DNA of 64,000 nucleotides, taken from the NCBI GenBank assembly GCA_965263215.1, contig OZ253663.1, positions 1,364,001-1,428,000 on the forward strand, read 5' to 3'. The DNA comes from UBA1672 sp965263215 (GTDB taxonomy: Bacteria; Pseudomonadota; Alphaproteobacteria; Micavibrionales; Micavibrionaceae). This document shows, piece after piece, positions 62,979 to 64,000 of the stretch. Position numbers and translations under genes: made by a program. The notes beneath the pieces are model-generated. The model did not search any database and was not told the origin of the DNA. It saw only the letters and a list, made by a program, of their open reading frames with translations. How positions within the stretch are numbered: the stretch's first letter is position 1; every line of letters starts with the position of its first letter.

Positions 62979-64000
62979 TTATCCCGAATAATACATATCT
63001 ACTTCCACAGGGTGGGTCGTGGTTTCGTATCGCTCCAATTCCTCGGTTTTCAAGGCAATGAAAGAGTCGATCAATGCCTTAGAAAACACATCACCTTTCA
63101 ATAGGAAATCATGGTTGTCTTGTAACGCTTCCAGTGATTGACGAAGAGAGCTACAAACATTTGGGATAGCGTCGATTTCTTCTTGTGGCAAATCGTACAG
63201 ATTTTTATCAATAGCATTACCAGGATGGATTTTATTCTCTACACCATCAAGGCCGGCCATCAGCATCGCAGAAAATGCTAAGTAGGGATTGGCTAGAGGG
63301 TCAGGGAATCTGATTTCGATGCGTTTCGCCGCAGGGCCATTGGCCAAAGGAATGCGGCAGGCCGCAGAGCGATTGCGCGCAGAATAGGCGAGCAGAGTGG
63401 GGGCTTCGTAGCCCGGCACAAGGCGCTTATAACTGTTGGTTGTTGGGTTTGTGAACGCGTTTAAGGCGCGTGCATGTTTCAAAATGCCGCCAATATAATA
63501 AAGTGCATTTTCAGAAAGTTCTGCATATTCCTTACCTGCGAATAAGGGCTTTCCTGATTTCCAGACTGATTGATGCACATGCATGCCTGACCCGTTATCG
63601 CCATTGATCGGCTTGGGCATGAAGGTTGCGGTTTTGCCGTAACTATGCGCGACGTTATGAACGGCATGTTTATATAGCTGAACATTATCCGCAGATTCCA
63701 AAAGCTCTGCGAAACGTACACCGATTTCACATTGGCTCGGGGCGACTTCATGGTGATGTTTCTCAACGGAAACCCCCATGCTTTCTATAACGCTGACTGT
63801 TTCAGCGCGAATGTCAGACAGGCTGTCGACGGGGCTTTCGGGGAAGTATCCCCCCTTAACGCCCGGACGATGACCCATATTACCTGTTGGATATTCACGC
63901 CCTTTATTATAGGGGCCTTCTTCGCTGTCTAAGTGATAGGCAACATGATTAGACTCTGTTGAAACCTTCACATCATCAAAGATAAAGAATTCGGGCTCCG
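62979..64000 (-). CDS. glnA: GlnA, type I glutamine synthetase (C-terminal part, gene runs off the edge)
   Basis: Makes glutamine from glutamate, ammonia and ATP. About 340 codons are in the window; the N-terminus is beyond 64000. EPEFFIFDDVK at the edge, HHHEVAPSQCEIGVRF, MPKPINGDNGSGMHVHQS, NPTTNSYKRLVPGYEAPT, NRSAACRIPL, RFPDPLANPYLAFSAML and the adenylylation Tyr in NLYDLPQEEI are all visible. Type I-beta adenylylated enzyme. Whether glnB is upstream cannot be seen. Confidence 0.96.
   Translation of the reverse strand, partial: EPEFFIFDDVKVSTESNHVAYHLDSEEGPYNKGREYPTGNMGHRPGVKGGYFPESPVDSLSDIRAETVSVIESMGVSVEKHHHEVAPSQCEIGVRFAELLESADNVQLYKHAVHNVAHSYGKTATFMPKPINGDNGSGMHVHQSVWKSGKPLFAGKEYAELSENALYYIGGILKHARALNAFTNPTTNSYKRLVPGYEAPTLLAYSARNRSAACRIPLANGPAAKRIEIRFPDPLANPYLAFSAMLMAGLDGVENKIHPGNAIDKNLYDLPQEEIDAIPNVCSSLRQSLEALQDNHDFLLKGDVFSKALIDSFIALKTEELERYETTTHPVEVDMYYSG

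Noticed and set aside
1..64000. CRISPR arrays, insertion sequences, rRNA operons
   Set aside because: Reading by eye shows no spaced direct repeats, transposase genes with terminal inverted repeats or rRNA-like sequence.

Overview
The window reads as chromosome of a free-living, motile alphaproteobacterium. The evidence is gene families and gene orders typical of that class: nrdR-ribD-ribE-ribBA-ribH-nusB; bamE / ubiquinol-cytochrome c chaperone / DUF177 / rpmF-plsX-fabH-ihfA-merR; hom-glpX-recJ; an LdtR-type MarR regulator; a DUF6898 protein; and class I PHA synthase. I cannot fix the order from sequence alone (Rhodospirillales- or Micavibrionales-like are guesses). The organism makes purines, branched-chain amino acids, threonine/methionine precursors, histidine, folate, haem, riboflavin and glutathione. 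It has an outer membrane built by LptD and BamE, stores PHA and has a MotAB flagellar motor. No stretch over 300 bases is free of genes.

Layout. 1-3.5 kb: start of purK, purE, a YdcH-like protein, a PFK and two bacterial PH-domain membrane proteins. 3.6-9.8 kb: ilvD, a YcbB-type L,D-transpeptidase, a Tat-exported DUF882 peptidase, folK-folP and a histidine phosphatase. 9.8-15.6 kb: a nadX / Ldh_2 dehydrogenase pair, recO-parC and a periplasmic AHL-lactonase-like metallo-beta-lactamase. 15.6-19.3 kb: motA-motB, hemB and ldtR. 19.3-25.7 kb: DUF6898, rpiB, glyA, nrdR, the riboflavin genes and nusB. 25.7-31.6 kb: a FliL-like secreted protein, bamE, a bc1-complex chaperone, DUF177, rpmF, plsX, fabH, ihfA, merR and tRNA-Pro(GGG).

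31.6-37.9 kb is the one clearly accessory stretch. Just after the tRNA lie four proteins I cannot match to a functional family. A 120-residue protein and a lipoprotein / 1098-residue protein pair diverge from a 121-bp intergenic region that carries three Fur-like 7-1-7 boxes at exact 29-bp centre-to-centre spacing. A 501-residue protein follows that appears to hold a beta-propeller inserted into a LamG/concanavalin-type domain. This is the best candidate for an undescribed system: an iron-responsive envelope or secreted module of unknown function.

37.9-64 kb returns to core genes: cutA, rplM-rpsI, a gamma-carbonic anhydrase and secreted esterase, phaC with a single-domain response regulator, hom-glpX-recJ, a MerC-like His-tailed membrane protein, hisI-gshB, an RhlE helicase, lptD, an SLC13/RCK transporter, a YdbH-like protein and parE. 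Then comes a tandem pair of secreted paralogues of unknown function (each probably two DcrB/PsbP-like domains), and glnA running off the end. Because parE (58-60 kb) and parC (12-15 kb) are both here, topoisomerase IV is complete. All product calls are family recognition by eye; no search was run.
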